DNA of 64,000 nucleotides from Bimuria novae-zelandiae CBS 107.79 (Eukaryota > Ascomycota > Dothideomycetes > Pleosporales > Didymosphaeriaceae): NCBI GenBank assembly GCA_010015655.1, contig ML976668.1, forward strand, positions 1,026,066 through 1,090,065, given 5' to 3'. Shown piece by piece: positions 42,512 to 54,040 of this stretch. The translations under genes and the position numbers were made by a program. Each line of letters opens with the position of its first letter. Within the stretch, counting starts at the first letter, position 1. A model generated the notes under the pieces. The model made no database searches, was not told the DNA's origin, and saw only the letters and a program-made list of their open reading frames with translations.

Positions 42512-44640
42512 ATCCATTTACCAGCCTAGGCGTAGCGGTAAGTGGAAAGTAATAGAATTATTATAAAGGCGCTAAAGCTACTAAAATAGAGTATTAATAA
42601 TTACTAATTAAGCAAGATTACCTGTCTAAGTAATTTTATAGTAGTTATAATAGCGTGGATAAAGTATAATTATAGTATAATAGATAGTACTATTACTTAG
42701 TGTACTATAATAAAGCTTTAGTTTAATAATAGCGATACGTAAGTTAATAGTTAAATAGTCTTTTAGGACGTTTTTTTACTTAAAGTTAATATTATAATAA
42801 GTAATTAAGCACTCTTTATAAGCGATTATAAGCTACTTAAAGGTAAAAATTACCTTATAAATAGTACTAAAGCGTCTATTGAGTTTATGGTTGCCTAGCT
42901 ACTTGTTCTTATTATAATCTTTTAACTACTTTATAGCTACTTTAAGTAGCTTTAATATACTTATATTTTTAGTAATAACTACCTAGTCTACTACTTACAA
43001 ACTTGTTAATTGCATCTATGTTAGAGTAACTAGAAGCTTACTAATTATTTAATTAAGCGCTTTAATTTATACGATATATTATACAGCGCAGCTAGTAATA
43101 GGATGTTAAATAATAAGTCTATAGTTAAAAGTAATATAAAGGTTACTCTAGCGTATAACGAACACCTTAATAATAGCTAAAAATAAAGTTTTATTTATAA
43201 AGTCTTTAGTTAACGGGAGGTACTAAAAAGAAAAAAAACTAAAACACTATTTTAGCATACTAATAAAATAAAAAATATTTAAAAACACTTTAAAAGCCCT
43301 AATTATTACTACTTATTTATAAACTTCTCCTTATCCTCTTTATGCTTAGGTTATTATTATAGGCATCTCTATTTATACTAAATATAATAGTTTAGCTAAT
43401 CTAATTAATAGTATAATAACTATAATAAAGGCGACGTTAAGTAATAGTAAATTTATACTATTTACTTAAATACTTTACTACTATTTTATTACTTATAACG
43501 TTATTTAATATAAAGTAAACTAGTTTTTTCATAATTATATTAAACACCTATAGCACTTTATGTTACGATCTTGGAAACCTCAAATTAGCGCGTTATAATA
43601 ATAAAAGTAGTATATAAAGAAGCTACGCTTAGGCTTATTTATTAGAGGCTAGGTCACTAAAGTACTCAACTAAGAAACCTCGTAGTCTAAGCTCTAAGTA
43701 ACTCTAAGAGCCGCTAGGGCACCTCTAGAGTGTCCGGAAACGGACCTAGCCCCTCTAGAGTTAGTCTCACCTACTTAGAAGTTATATATATAGCGTAGGG
43801 AGGAGATAATTAAACTCCTTATTAAATCTATCTATTTTCTTTTGGTATCTTAGGTTCCCTAGGCCTAAAGCCCCTTACATTATTAGCTATAATTTATAGA
43901 ACTTTACTTTAATATAACGTAATAGCTATATAAAAAAATCTAACTTCTCTTATTAATTAGGGTGTTCTCTAGTACCTAGTACTAAGCTAGGTTCTTTTAA
44001 TTGAAACTATTATAAATATATATAAAGTACTTATTAAAGTAACTACTTATAATAGTAATAATTAAGGTAATAGTAGTGTAGTTAACTATATTTTAAGTAA
44101 TTTTATTAGCTAACTAGTAGTGCTAACTAATAGTAATCTATCTTTAATAGTATACTAAGTGCGTACTTTTTAATACTTATCGCGGCCTCTATTTTTATTT
44201 ATTACTTTTATAACGCTATTAGCGTGTACTCTAGCACGTGTATTATTATTAATAGCGCGTTTAGGGGGCTTCTTAGATTATTAGTAAGCCTAAAAGGTAA
44301 GTAAAGATAGTAAAAAGTACACGATAAGTTAACTATAATAACTAAAATATAAATATAAGTACGCTAATAAATACGTAATAGTAATAAAATAGTATATTAA
44401 ATATATAATAAAATAGCTAAAAGGACCTAGGCGTAATACTAGTATTAAGTTATAATTAATTAATAACTTTAAATAAGCTAACTTTTGTAATAATACTTGC
44501 TTGCTTTTATAACTACATAATACTCTTAAATTTATTAAATATATTAAATTTTCTAGTTAAATCTTTATTTTAGACGTACTATCTGCCCTATTTTATATAA
44601 TAAATACTTAATTTACTTAAATTAGCAACTTGGTCGTTCG
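42512..44640. repeat. AT-rich RIP-mutated sequence
   Basis: TpA-saturated with no usable frame. Probably several overlapping decayed elements. One GC-richer island at 43561-43879 is listed separately. Confidence 0.65.
43561..43879 (+). mobile_element. Possible solo LTR (unsupported by target duplication)
   Basis: A GC-richer island begins TGTTACGATC and ends CCCCTTACA, with a TATATATAG box inside (about 43783). TG...CA ends and an internal TATA box suggest an LTR, but the 5-bp flanks do not match, so this is tentative. Confidence 0.35.
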
Positions 44641-44953
44641 CAGCTCGAGATTTGGAAGTATATTTAATTGTTAATAAGTATACGAGTGAGACGGTGAAAG
44701 GAAGCACAAAAGTAAAATGATTTTATGAAACTTTACAACTGCCCTAATTTTTATTTTAGTGAATCATTCGCTTGCGTGTCTGAAGTTCGTTACGAGGTGA
44801 GTATCCTGCTGCTAAAGATGGTGCTATGGGAGATTAGTGATATCACCTTACCTCTTGGCGCCTGACCTCACCTTAACAATTTGCGGCGAAACGCGGAGGT
44901 TTACCAATCCACCACTTTGAACCCTCCTCACCACCGAAACCCAAACAATCACA
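44641..44953. promoter_or_regulatory. Boundary and promoter side of GRX5
   Basis: AT-rich sequence gives way to ordinary composition near 44800. The GRX5 promoter must lie within about 300 bp of the RIP-affected block. Confidence 0.45.
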
Positions 44954-45591
44954 ATGTTTTCAAGACGGGCGTTTCCATCGGTAACTACTCCATTTACCAA
45001 ATCGCATCTACAATTGCTAATGAATTGCGAATAGGCCTTCCGCGCTGCGACACGGGCAGCTCGCCCCATCCCCTCCGCCACAGCTCCCCGCTTCCTCACG
45101 CCTATGCAAATACGGCTCCTCTCCGATGATATGCGCCAGGCGATCGATAAAGCTGTCGGATCGGCACCTGTTGTTCTGTTCATGAAGGGCACACCGGAGA
45201 CGCCACAGTGCGGTTTCTCGAGAGCAAGCATACAGATTTTGGGGATGCAGGGTGTGGATCCGGAGAAGTTTACGGCGTTCAATGTGCTGGAGGACAATGA
45301 TTTGAGGCAAGGTACGTTGGTGCATTCATACTTCGAGACAATGAATGAAGCGTGCGCGCATCGCAGCTTGAAGTCGGGGGAAAGTGTGGTGGGTAAGTAG
45401 AGCCGAGTCGCTAACCGATGGGTACAGGTATCAAAGAGTACTCAGAGTGGCCCACCATACCTCAACTCTACGTAGACAGGGAGTTCGTAGGCGGATGCGA
45501 TATTCTCATGACGATGCACCAGGATGGCTCGCTGGCCAAGATGCTAGAGGAGAAGGGCGTGCTTGCACCGGCAGAGGAGCCGCCGAAATAA
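44954..45591 (+). CDS. GRX5: Monothiol glutaredoxin, mitochondrial (Grx5)
   Basis: Three exons (44954-44980, 45035-45311, 45428-45591) give 155 residues; introns are 54 and 116 bp. The first exon encodes MFSRRAFPS, and together with an Arg/Ala-rich stretch it forms a mitochondrial presequence of about 30 residues. The active site is CGFS, with Cys68 in [12 protein letters not shown], the monothiol signature. [16 protein letters not shown] supplies the glutathione-contact loop. Grx5 passes iron-sulfur clusters from the Isu scaffold to target proteins in the matrix. All family residues are present and length is normal. The RIP-mutated block ends only about 200 bp upstream. Confidence 0.93.
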
Positions 45592-45997
45592 AGATCGGGA
45601 TTATAGATGGGGTTAAGAAGTCGTGCGGCATGCGCCCAGTCGATGTTCCGCAGTGTGTGCGAGTTCGGACAATGGGCAGCGAGACTATGTAAGATTGGCC
45701 CTGTATGTTCACTAGCTGTATGCAAACCGCTGCTTAGAGCAAGTAATGTATTGTCGTGCGAATGCTAATGATCCTGCGTCTCTTCCCATGCGCTCCATTT
45801 AAACTTCCTTCTTTTAGCGTGTCGTCTTGTTTACTGCAATGTTGGCCGCAAGGGTATGTTGGGAAGTCGCGAATTGTGTGGTTTCCGATCGTGGCCAGAT
45901 GCCCCTTCCTCTTTCTCCACTTCAACCTCCACTCTTATCTTCGCCCCTCATCCTTCCCGACTTCGTGCTCCTATCGTCTCGCAGCAGATCGCTCAAC
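45592..45997. other. Spacer between GRX5 and the 45998 gene
   Basis: Short same-strand spacer. The frame of the next gene remains open upstream of its ATG, but the added residues look like leader. No other feature. Confidence 0.4.
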
Positions 45998-47144
45998 ATG
46001 GAGGTGACGCGTCGAGGTAATGCCGGGCATTATGAACGTGTTGCTGATGCCGTCAAAGGGAAAGACGGCGTCCCTCCACCTTCGAAGCAGCCAATCTCAG
46101 CAGCGGGCATCTTCAAGCAGAATCCGAAGAGCGCGAAGAGAAAAGTTGCTCCTGCGAGTCTTCACCGATCTGCGGTGAAGAAGCCTACAATGCCGGGATT
46201 GAGCAGCAGTCCGAGAAAGGTGGAGAGGAATGGCTTACTGAAGCAGGATGAGGTGCATCCTCTCGCAGCAGCTTTTAATGGTGAGGCCTATCTGTCTATT
46301 CCCAGCGCATTGAACCTTGTACACTCTGTGTTTGCGCGGCATTTCAGGGGACAAATCGCTCCTTCTCGTCGGAGAATGCAAGCAAACTCGCAGCTGACCC
46401 AATACTCTAGACACGACCCAAGCGTATCGCAACACACTATACGAGAGCACCACCAAGAGACTGGATGACACACTTTGTCACCTTGTCAGTCAGTTGCAAG
46501 ACTACAACCTTACGACGACCTCCTCTCCACCACGCACATCTGATCCCACTGGTTCGCCTCAAAAAATCACCTTAGCTGAAAAAGTCGATCGTATTGCCGA
46601 GAAGCTCTTCAGGCGGCTTGGCTCCTACAGAGTCACGGGCGCAGCCGATGGTTCCCGGACTGAACAGTTGTTTGATGATAGACTTGCCGAGTTTGAGACC
46701 AGGCACGAGGTCCGCGTCAAAGAGCTCCGTACACTTGAGACGAAGTGGGAGTCGGCCGTTAGTGAGATATGGAAGATCGGCATCAACTACCTCGGCGAAG
46801 ACGCAACGCATGCTCTCCTTTTGCTACCGTCGATCCCGTCGTCTCCGCCACAACACGAGACAGATAGTTTAGATCTTGAAGACCTCGAGCCGAGGCCCGC
46901 CCGCAAGAAGGTCAAATTCCAGGAGCCAATACCTGAGCTGCCAAAGTTTCTTTCTAGCCCCTCCAATTATCCGGATCTACCAGTTCCAATGGAGATATCG
47001 AAAGAGGACATCAAGAAGCTGGAGAGCAAGGTCGATGTTCTAGGCGATCCGCATATTGAGGAACTCATAAACATCAAAAAGCAGTTCGAGAAAAAGTGGC
47101 AAAAGAAGGTGCAGTTGGCCATGAACGCGCTCAAAGAGGATTGA
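45998..47144 (+). CDS. Hypothetical protein with helical C-terminus (338 residues)
   Basis: Two exons are proposed (45998-46280 and 46411-47144). The 130-bp intron has a GTGAGG donor, a CTGAC branch site and a CTCTAG acceptor, and rescues the frame past a stop at 46395-46397. The N-terminal 95 residues are basic and Ser/Pro-rich (KQPISAAGIFKQNPKSAKRK). The second exon opens with TTQAYRNTLYESTTKRLDDT and continues as charged helices (DDRLAEFETRHEVRVKELRT) with an acidic linker and a final coiled segment (ELINIKKQFEKKWQKKVQLA). This looks like a nuclear or cytoskeletal assembly factor, perhaps kinetochore-like, but I cannot name the family. The intron choice is an inference from frame and consensus. 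Confidence 0.65.
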
Positions 47145-47647
47145 TTCAGGCCTGTGAGGAGAGTCTTGATGTGAGCCGGGCGCGTTCAAAACGATACCAA
47201 TTCAACAGAGAGTATACAGCATCCTTATCGTCGCATATTGAGGTACGAGATTTTGGCCACGTAGAAAAGCGAACAGTGTCCATTTACCAGCTTGAAGGGA
47301 CCTATATAATTCTAAAGCATACAGCCTCTTATGCACATACATTAATGTACAGTTAAATCCTAAAGCTTCTCGTTTACATCAGAGTACGTTTCATGTAGGA
47401 GCAGCAAGCCCACGGAACATCTGCCCGTCAGTCCAAGGGTCAATTTATACACGTGATAGCGCGTTTGCCAGGTGCTTCAGGTCAACGTGCCGTTGGCCGC
47501 CTTTTACCCCTCCAAACAGAGCAATATTACTTCCACACACAATACGCATCTTCCCTCTTCAATAACATCACTAATTCCCTACCAAAACACAAACTTCCTC
47601 ATCACCAACGCCACCAACTCACACCCACCGCCAACAGCACAGCGACA
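47145..47647. other. Spacer before ALG14
   Basis: Ordinary sequence with a CT-rich, C-rich leader before 47648. No gene. Confidence 0.4.
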
Positions 47648-48409
47648 ATGCTGCCCGCATGCCCCGCGCTCTACACAACAACCTTCCTCCTCGCGACCCT
47701 AGCGACCCTCCTCGTCGCCGCGACCCTCCGCCTCCTCACGATCCTCCCACACACGCGCTCCACGCCTCCCCCACCGCGCCGCCGCCCCGGCACACTCACG
47801 CGCGTGCTCATCGTGCTTGGCTCGGGCGGGCACACACACGAGATGCTGGCGCTGCTGCGAGACCTCGATCCGCGACGGTACACGCATCGTACGTGGGTTG
47901 TTAGTAGCGGAGACGCGTTTTCCGCCTCGCGCGCCGTCGCGTTCGAGACTGCGTTGGCGGAGAAAGCCTCGCGGGATACCGGGGAGGGGAAAGAGGAAGC
48001 TGGGAGGTGGCATGTCGGACCTCAGTATTATACAGTGGTGGAGATCCCCCGTGCGCGTAGGGTTCATCAATCTCTCCTCACGACGCCGGTTTCTGCGGTG
48101 CATACACTCCTGCGCTCTCTCACGCTTCTGTACCGCTCCGAGGGGTTGCCAGACCTGATTCTGACGAACGGGCCTGGGACGGCGTGTATCGTCGTGCTCG
48201 CGGTGCTGGTGCTAAAGTTCTTCGATCTCCGCGGCGCGCAGAGCAGGGGGAAGTGTAAGACGGTGTACGTGGAGAGCTTTGCGCGGGTGCGGGGGCTCAG
48301 TTTCAGCGGGAAGCTGGTGGGAAGGTTTGTGGATCGGTTGGTGGTGCAGTGGGAGGGGTTGGAGGGGGTGAGTGGGGGGAGGGCGGAGTATTGGGGTGTG
48401 TTGGTTTGA
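47648..48409 (+). CDS. ALG14: UDP-GlcNAc transferase membrane subunit Alg14
   Basis: One exon, 253 residues from the ATG at 47648; the frame runs further upstream without family similarity. Residues 4-32 form the single N-terminal membrane anchor. The Rossmann-like domain starts with TRVLIVLGSGGHTHEMLALL, the Alg14 signature, and continues through TWVVSSGDAFSA, IPRARRVHQS, LPDLILTNGPGTACI and YVESFARVRGLSFSGKL, ending with DRLVVQWEGL. Alg14 anchors the catalytic subunit Alg13 to the cytosolic face of the ER, and together they add the second GlcNAc to dolichol-PP-GlcNAc. ALG13 is not in the window. Convergent with the uL24m gene, 245 bp apart. Confidence 0.93.
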   Translation: MLPACPALYTTTFLLATLATLLVAATLRLLTILPHTRSTPPPPRRRPGTLTRVLIVLGSGGHTHEMLALLRDLDPRRYTHRTWVVSSGDAFSASRAVAFETALAEKASRDTGEGKEEAGRWHVGPQYYTVVEIPRARRVHQSLLTTPVSAVHTLLRSLTLLYRSEGLPDLILTNGPGTACIVVLAVLVLKFFDLRGAQSRGKCKTVYVESFARVRGLSFSGKLVGRFVDRLVVQWEGLEGVSGGRAEYWGVLV

Positions 48410-48654
48410 GCCTTGGGTACATGGGAGGGGATGGGGAAAGCTTGATGAAGGGAGGATGATAACTGTGGTCTGGTTCATGATTGTACAGGTTGGGTTGGAG
48501 GTTGTGTTATGCTATGATACCCCGAACTCGCACGCGCTCAAACAACGAATTGCCATCCATGCCCACGATGCACAGCCTTTCCCGGGATCCCACACAAGTA
48601 TCATACAAGCGAAATATCTATACTATGGTACACCGCCTCGTACAATCACAGCAC

Positions 48655-50293
48655 TTAATCCAGCTCCGCCGTGGGCGCTGGCGGAAGTCCTCTCGCAGCC
48701 CGCTTCTTAGCAATATGGCCCTCCAGCGCAATCATCAAGGCCTCTCGATCTACCTTGGTAGCCTCTGCCGCCTGTAACTTCTTCCTCCGCTCCGCCTCCC
48801 ACCTCAGTTGCAGCGGCGTCTTCATGCTCTCGGGAACCGTTTTCTTCTTCAGGCGCTCCGCCTTCGCCGCCTTCCTTGCCGCCTTCTCCTCGGTCGTCAC
48901 CTCTTTCTTATCCTCGTACCAATCTTGCTTCTCGCTGCGCTCGGCTTCCTCGACCTCTTTGGAGTGCTCCTGGAGCTCCGGCGTGAGCTGGGGCGGGAAC
49001 GGCGGGTATACGAGCGTCGGGTAGAACGAGGACGTGCCTTCCAACGGCTCCGCCTTGTTGCGGCCCGTGTCATCGTCGAAATCCGCGGGGAGGCGTGGGT
49101 CCGGGCCGCGCGGCAGCTTGGGGACTTCTTCCAACTGGTCAAGCTTCGCTTGGATGCGCTGCAGCTCCTTGTCTTCCTCCGTCAGCTGCGGCGTTTTGAC
49201 CTCTGCTTCTTCCTCCTTTGGCTTGCGGATCTTGCTGGTTAGGCTCTTGACGGCTGCTTTGGTGGTCTTGATGGGCGATTTGACTTTGCCGATCCAAGAC
49301 TCGTTGGATTCGGGGGAAGATTGCGGCGTCTCGTTTTGCGCGAACTCAGGGAGGACGGTTTCCCAGGGCCACTGGATGCGGCGGCGTGTGCCGGCGATGT
49401 AGCGGTTGAAGATGGGGAGGCCGCTTGAGGGGTCGAAGCGGTGCTCTTCTGGGAACTCGTGATTGCCGTAATCGATGCCTGTAAATGGGTCGACGCCGGT
49501 GGTGTGGCGCTCCATGACGATGTTGTCGACGACGACGTCGCGCCAGATGCGCACGTCGTTACCGTCCTCGTCTTTCGTGGTCATGCGGTAGGGAATCACC
49601 AGACGGAGGTGCTCCAGCGCGAACGGGACTTCGGTTTCGCGCTTCGTTGGTGACTCTTCGCCTGGGGGAGCGTTGAATATATCACCGTCGACGTAGTGCT
49701 GGAAATTCGGATTAGACGATTCTAAAGAGAATGAGGACAAAGCCATGTACCTTGTTGATGTCTTTGACTATGATTTCGTGACTCTCTTCAAGGATTTCTC
49801 CGACCACACCAATCTTGCCTTGCTCTCTGCCGTACATGACCATCACGCGGTCATCCACGGCAATAGGGAAGAATTTTTTGTCGTCAACGACCAGAGGATA
49901 CACCGGATCGAAGCCCTTGGCTATCCTAGCCTCGTTCCTGCGCTTTTGCACATCCACAGGGATCGGTGGTCGCCTCATCTGCTCGCTGTACAAGGCACCA
50001 TATTTGTCTGCCCCGGGGCCAACAGCGCGGTTCGGTCGCAGCGGGCCCAGCATGTAGTCTTCCCAGAGATTCTTCTTCGCCTCCTTGATTGGTGCGACAA
50101 CATTGTCCTTGTGCCACTTGAGTCTACTCCCAAAGGCTCGCTTGGTTTGAAAACGTTCCTGTGCTATCTTCTTGCGCTTTTCGCGGGCTCGTTCGTGCCA
50201 TCGGATGGCGCCTTTGACCTTCCGTATCTCCTTGATTTGCCTCAGCGCCTTTGCCGTCTTCGCAGGCCTCGCGGCCGACGCCAATTGGCTCAT
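48655..50293 (-). CDS. Mitochondrial large-subunit ribosomal protein uL24m, KOW domain
   Basis: Two exons (complement of 49751-50293 and 48655-49698) give 528 residues. The 52-bp intron (GTACAT donor, CCAG acceptor) joins KDINK to HYVDGDIFN. The N-terminus is basic (KALRQIKEIRKVKGAIRW). A KOW motif lies at about 145-170 (FPIAVDDRVMVMYGREQGKI). The post-intron part (LRLVIPYRMTTKDEDGNDVR) matches fungal uL24m (Mrpl40) proteins. The long Lys/Glu-rich C-terminal extension is usual in filamentous fungi. It binds rRNA in the mitochondrial 50S-like subunit. It is head-to-head with the Ima1-type gene, 266 bp between start codons, so a shared promoter is likely. Confidence 0.87.
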
Positions 50294-50559
50294 GGTGCGT
50301 GTGCCGGATGCGGGTGGGTGAGGATGCTTTCAGGGCGCGACACGCTACCGAGACATGGACGGAGGACAAAGCGGCGCGATCGGACGACGGGCGGATGCGA
50401 ACGAAGAAGGAACGACCAGGGCGCCGCGCGGTAGCCTCCCAATTGCACCGGTATTGAGATGAGACCGGGTATCAATCGGTCGGCTTGCGTTCAGTACGCG
50501 GGTGGCAGCTTCGACGGAGCAACCAAATTTCGCGTACTGGTAGCTCCGGGCGGTGAAAC

Positions 50560-52464
50560 ATGGCAGTACTTTTCACGCGAAGTCATGCATCCGTGCAGCC
50601 TCGTACCGTAACAGCGCAACATGTTCCTATCGACGCAAAGAAGATGTTGCGCCGCCGGTTACGCTGCCACGGCTGTGGCGAGACGTCGCCAAGTGAGCGC
50701 GCAGGCGTCGCGCGTGCGTGGGTGTGTATGTATTGTGAGGCAGTGAATCATGTCGACGAGGTAAGAAAACCGGCGCTTTCACTATATGTGCACTGTATCG
50801 CCATTTATATACGGGCACCCTCTGATAATACTGCACAGCGTGGGAACATCACCGACCCGCCCATCGAACTCACCACCCGTGCGCAACCCATATTTACACA
50901 GCGCACGCGCTCGCCCACCCCCGACGTCATGTCCGCGCCCATCGAGTCGCCCTTCTGCGACCGTTGCGAGAAGAACCAGCTGATCGTGAACCGCGCCCTG
51001 GCCGAATGGCTCCCCGACGAAGACGACCCCGAGTATGCCAAGCAGGAGAAGTCACTGCCGCAATACCGGGCACAGCTAGAGGAGCACTATCCGCAAGTGT
51101 GCGAGAACTGCATCGAGCGGGTGCAGGCACGCATCCGACAAGCCGGCTACGCGGCCAAAGCAGACGCCATGATCCGCAGGATGGAGCAGTCACGAAAATA
51201 CCAGGACAAGGCGCACACTTCCCGCCAGCTGTGGACGCTTGCCATCGTATGGCTAGGCAAGATGGTCTACATCTCCAGCGTCGTCGCTCTTCTTGTCTGG
51301 CATCTCTTTGGCGTCATGGCAGTCTTCGATGTCGCGGACCACCAGTTCGATTGGTTCCAATGCCTATCAGAGGCAGTATTCATGAGGGAGGTGGACAAGA
51401 GCTGCGTAGTATCACCCACAGCCCGAACGTGGGTGGCATACGCACTGCTCGGAGATCTGCTCACCATCCTGTGGAATCCGAAGCTGGCCCACAAGACGAC
51501 GCACGCCAACCGACGCATGAGCGGCCTGTACACTGCCTGGATAATCCGGGCCTTCATGTTGTTCTTGAACACCGCCTTGTGGCTCGTCCTGGGGGATTCA
51601 GCGGTCCGGGAAAACGGCATCGTCTTTGAACAACGAACAAACTTCTTCCGCAACACACACCTCGCATTATTCGTGATCCAGCTCCTCGCCACATGGATCA
51701 GCTGGAAGGCCGTCACCATCCAGTACATCTCCACGAAGGAACTCCTCCGCCCGCTCGACCAACACCTCCCGCAAGCTCCATCGAGCCGCGAAACAACTCC
51801 CCGTCCAAAACAAACAACACCCCTGCCGAACCACACAAGCTTCGACTCCATGGCCGCCGGCTTCGCCTCCAGCTTTCCATCCCAACCGAACAAGTACGAG
51901 CCTCCCTCGCCCACTCTCACGGCCGTCTCCACCTCCACCACAACCGACGAAAACGACTGGACGCCCTGGCGCCGCAAGTCCGCCACCTTCCTCACCGGCG
52001 AGGAAATGGACTGGACACCTACAAAGCCCCGCTTCAACGCGAACCCTCCCCCCATCCTCCCCCCGCGCTTCACTCCCCTACCTCCTTCCTCCACCGCCGC
52101 CGCCACTGCCGCTTCACCGCCCGACGCCACCACCAACATCTTCAAAACCGGCATCGACGCAAACCCCTTCCGTCGCCGCGTCCCCGCCGCCCCGAAACCG
52201 CCCGCCGCAAAGGTCGTCGATCCCTGGCGTCGCGCGGCATGGCAGCCCGATCCGCTCGAGCGCCAGCGAAATCTATTTGAGGAGGAGAAGGACCGCAATG
52301 CAAAGCTCGGCGCGGGTCTGCATGGCAAGGGCGTACCGCGCGCGGTGGAACGCGAGGCGTTGCTTTTTGCGCCGCCGAAATTCAAGTTTGACGCGGGGGC
52401 TTATGGGGGCAGCGAGAAGGAGACGGGGTTGGAGGATACGTTTAATAATTTGTTTTCGAAGTAG
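50560..52464 (+). CDS. Ima1-like nuclear-envelope membrane protein
   Basis: The frame is open for 634 codons, but 50761-50838 has every mark of an intron (GTAAGA donor, CACAG acceptor, 78 bp, exactly 26 codons). Splicing restores the family sequence VDERGNITDPP and gives 608 residues. Zinc-binding cysteines are C36/C39 and C56/C59, counted from 50560; an alternative ATG at 50644 (MLRRRLRCHGCG) may be the true start. A second CxxC pair follows (FCDRCEKNQ, VCENCIERV). Four or so hydrophobic helices occupy the middle (for example VVALLVWHLFGVMAVF). The Pro/Ser-rich tail is disordered. Ima1/Samp1-type proteins sit in the inner nuclear membrane and link centromeric chromatin to the envelope in fission yeast. 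Confidence 0.82.
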   Translation: MAVLFTRSHASVQPRTVTAQHVPIDAKKMLRRRLRCHGCGETSPSERAGVARAWVCMYCEAVNHVDEVRKPALSLYVHCIAIYIRAPSDNTAQRGNITDPPIELTTRAQPIFTQRTRSPTPDVMSAPIESPFCDRCEKNQLIVNRALAEWLPDEDDPEYAKQEKSLPQYRAQLEEHYPQVCENCIERVQARIRQAGYAAKADAMIRRMEQSRKYQDKAHTSRQLWTLAIVWLGKMVYISSVVALLVWHLFGVMAVFDVADHQFDWFQCLSEAVFMREVDKSCVVSPTARTWVAYALLGDLLTILWNPKLAHKTTHANRRMSGLYTAWIIRAFMLFLNTALWLVLGDSAVRENGIVFEQRTNFFRNTHLALFVIQLLATWISWKAVTIQYISTKELLRPLDQHLPQAPSSRETTPRPKQTTPLPNHTSFDSMAAGFASSFPSQPNKYEPPSPTLTAVSTSTTTDENDWTPWRRKSATFLTGEEMDWTPTKPRFNANPPPILPPRFTPLPPSSTAAATAASPPDATTNIFKTGIDANPFRRRVPAAPKPPAAKVVDPWRRAAWQPDPLERQRNLFEEEKDRNAKLGAGLHGKGVPRAVEREALLFAPPKFKFDAGAYGGSEKETGLEDTFNNLFSK

Positions 52465-53087
52465 AGGGGGTATTCTGAGTGGGGGGCGATGAAGGGTATG
52501 AGGGATTGATTAGAAGCATGGCATGGCATAGCTGGCGTTTTTGGTTTGAGATACCCGCTTGAGATGTTTGTATTGATGCGCTGGTAGCATGTATAATGTC
52601 CGTCACGCCTGTTCATAGTTTCGGCTTTTTTAGGGTAATGATTAGAATAACAAGTCACGCATTTATCACCATGGCTATGAGTGAGATCTGCTTTTTGCTA
52701 CGAATGTATGGGACAGAGGCATCAAAAGCTCAGTATATATTGTGACTTCATAATGCATCCAGGTCGACTACGCGGGTCGGGGTCGAAACGGGCATGCAAC
52801 GTTGTTCCATATTTCCTAGCGCACACGGCAGCAGTACAACACCGGCAGCATGGCCATGGTGAAGCAATCGAGAACATGAAGCTGGGCGCTTGAACAGGTC
52901 AGATTTTCTACCTAACCCTCGAGCCGAATCATCATCTTTTCCCGTTGCCGATATAGTGCGGTCAGAAGCCCAGAAGATGCCCAATGCTAAGACTCCGTTG
53001 CCCTTCCTTGATGTCCGCAGATTCGCATTTCATACATCATCATGTCTCGTCCCCGACCGGTTTCCCTTCCTGCTGCTGGCGAGCCGC
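52465..53087. other. Convergent intergenic region between Ima1-like and RPS23 genes
   Basis: Both neighbours end here. No gene, repeat or structure was seen beyond 3' flank sequence. Confidence 0.45.
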
Positions 53088-53718
53088 TTATGACCTAGGC
53101 TTCTCCTTCTTCTCCTTCCACAGAGCCGACAGACCGACACCAGACACCTTTACGACCTTGAAACGCACACCGGGAATATCACCCTTGGCCTTGCCCTTGC
53201 GACCGAAACCGGCGAGGAGGACTTCGTCGTTCTCGTCCACGAAGTTGAGGCAACCGTCGTTGGGGACTGCGATGCGTTAGTCGTGCTCACGCCAATATTT
53301 CCTTGCCACCACATCGCAAATCATCATCTGAGAGATGCGTGGATGTAGAGGATGCAGGCACGTACCGAAAGCAGTGACCTTCTTTCCGTTCTTGATCAAC
53401 TGTACACGGACGCACTTCCGGATGGCGGAGTTCGGCTGCTTGGCCTCGACACCGACCTTCTCGAGGACGATGCCCTTGGCGTGGGAAGAGCCACCGAAGG
53501 GAGACGACTTGTAGGCGGTTCCGAGGAGACGCTTCTTGTAGTGGAGATCGGCCCAGCGGCCCTCACGGCGGGTGTTTTGCAGCTTGCGCGCGGCATTGAG
53601 ACCTCTCGGCTGTCCTGTACACCATTGTAAGCACTGGTATATATCGTGGTGGCGGGCGGGTCGGCAGATATGCGTGCTGAGGGTATGAAGCGCTGCGGGT
53701 GCGTACCTTTACCCATGT
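53088..53718 (-). CDS. RPS23: Small-subunit ribosomal protein S23 (uS12)
   Basis: Three exons (complement of 53709-53718, 53366-53614, 53088-53266) give exactly 145 residues, the standard length. The first exon is only 10 nt (MGK plus one base), a common pattern in fungal ribosomal genes. Introns are 94 and 99 bp. Landmarks are [20 protein letters not shown], the decoding-centre loop [14 protein letters not shown], whose proline is hydroxylated in yeast, [10 protein letters not shown], and the basic end KEKKEKPRS. It lines the decoding site of the 40S subunit. It is head-to-head with the gene at 54041, 322 bp apart. Confidence 0.96.
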
Positions 53719-54040
53719 TGGCGGTGTTGTCGATGCAATCGCTGGGTCGTGTGGGTGGTTAGTATGGCGGGCTGAAGAAGTTGGAGGTCGCGGCGCTTGA
53801 ACAATTCGCGTACATTGTGGGCTTGGCGGAAGCCGAGTGCGCTAGTCCGAAAGGGTACCAGCGCCAGTCGCGCCTTCCCCACGCGCATCATTATCGTTCA
53901 TGGTCACTGCGCAACGTTCCGCTGTGCTTGCAATTGCTCTGTTCTGCTCGCCTTCCGGTTGTAATGTACTCATAGGAATTTGCGACTGAGTTTTGAATCT
54001 AGCAGATCCAGCGGAATTGTCTTATATCAGTCCGCCCGCA

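Noticed and set aside
49745..50434. 229-codon plus-strand frame opposite uL24m
   Set aside because: Shadow of the uL24m first exon.
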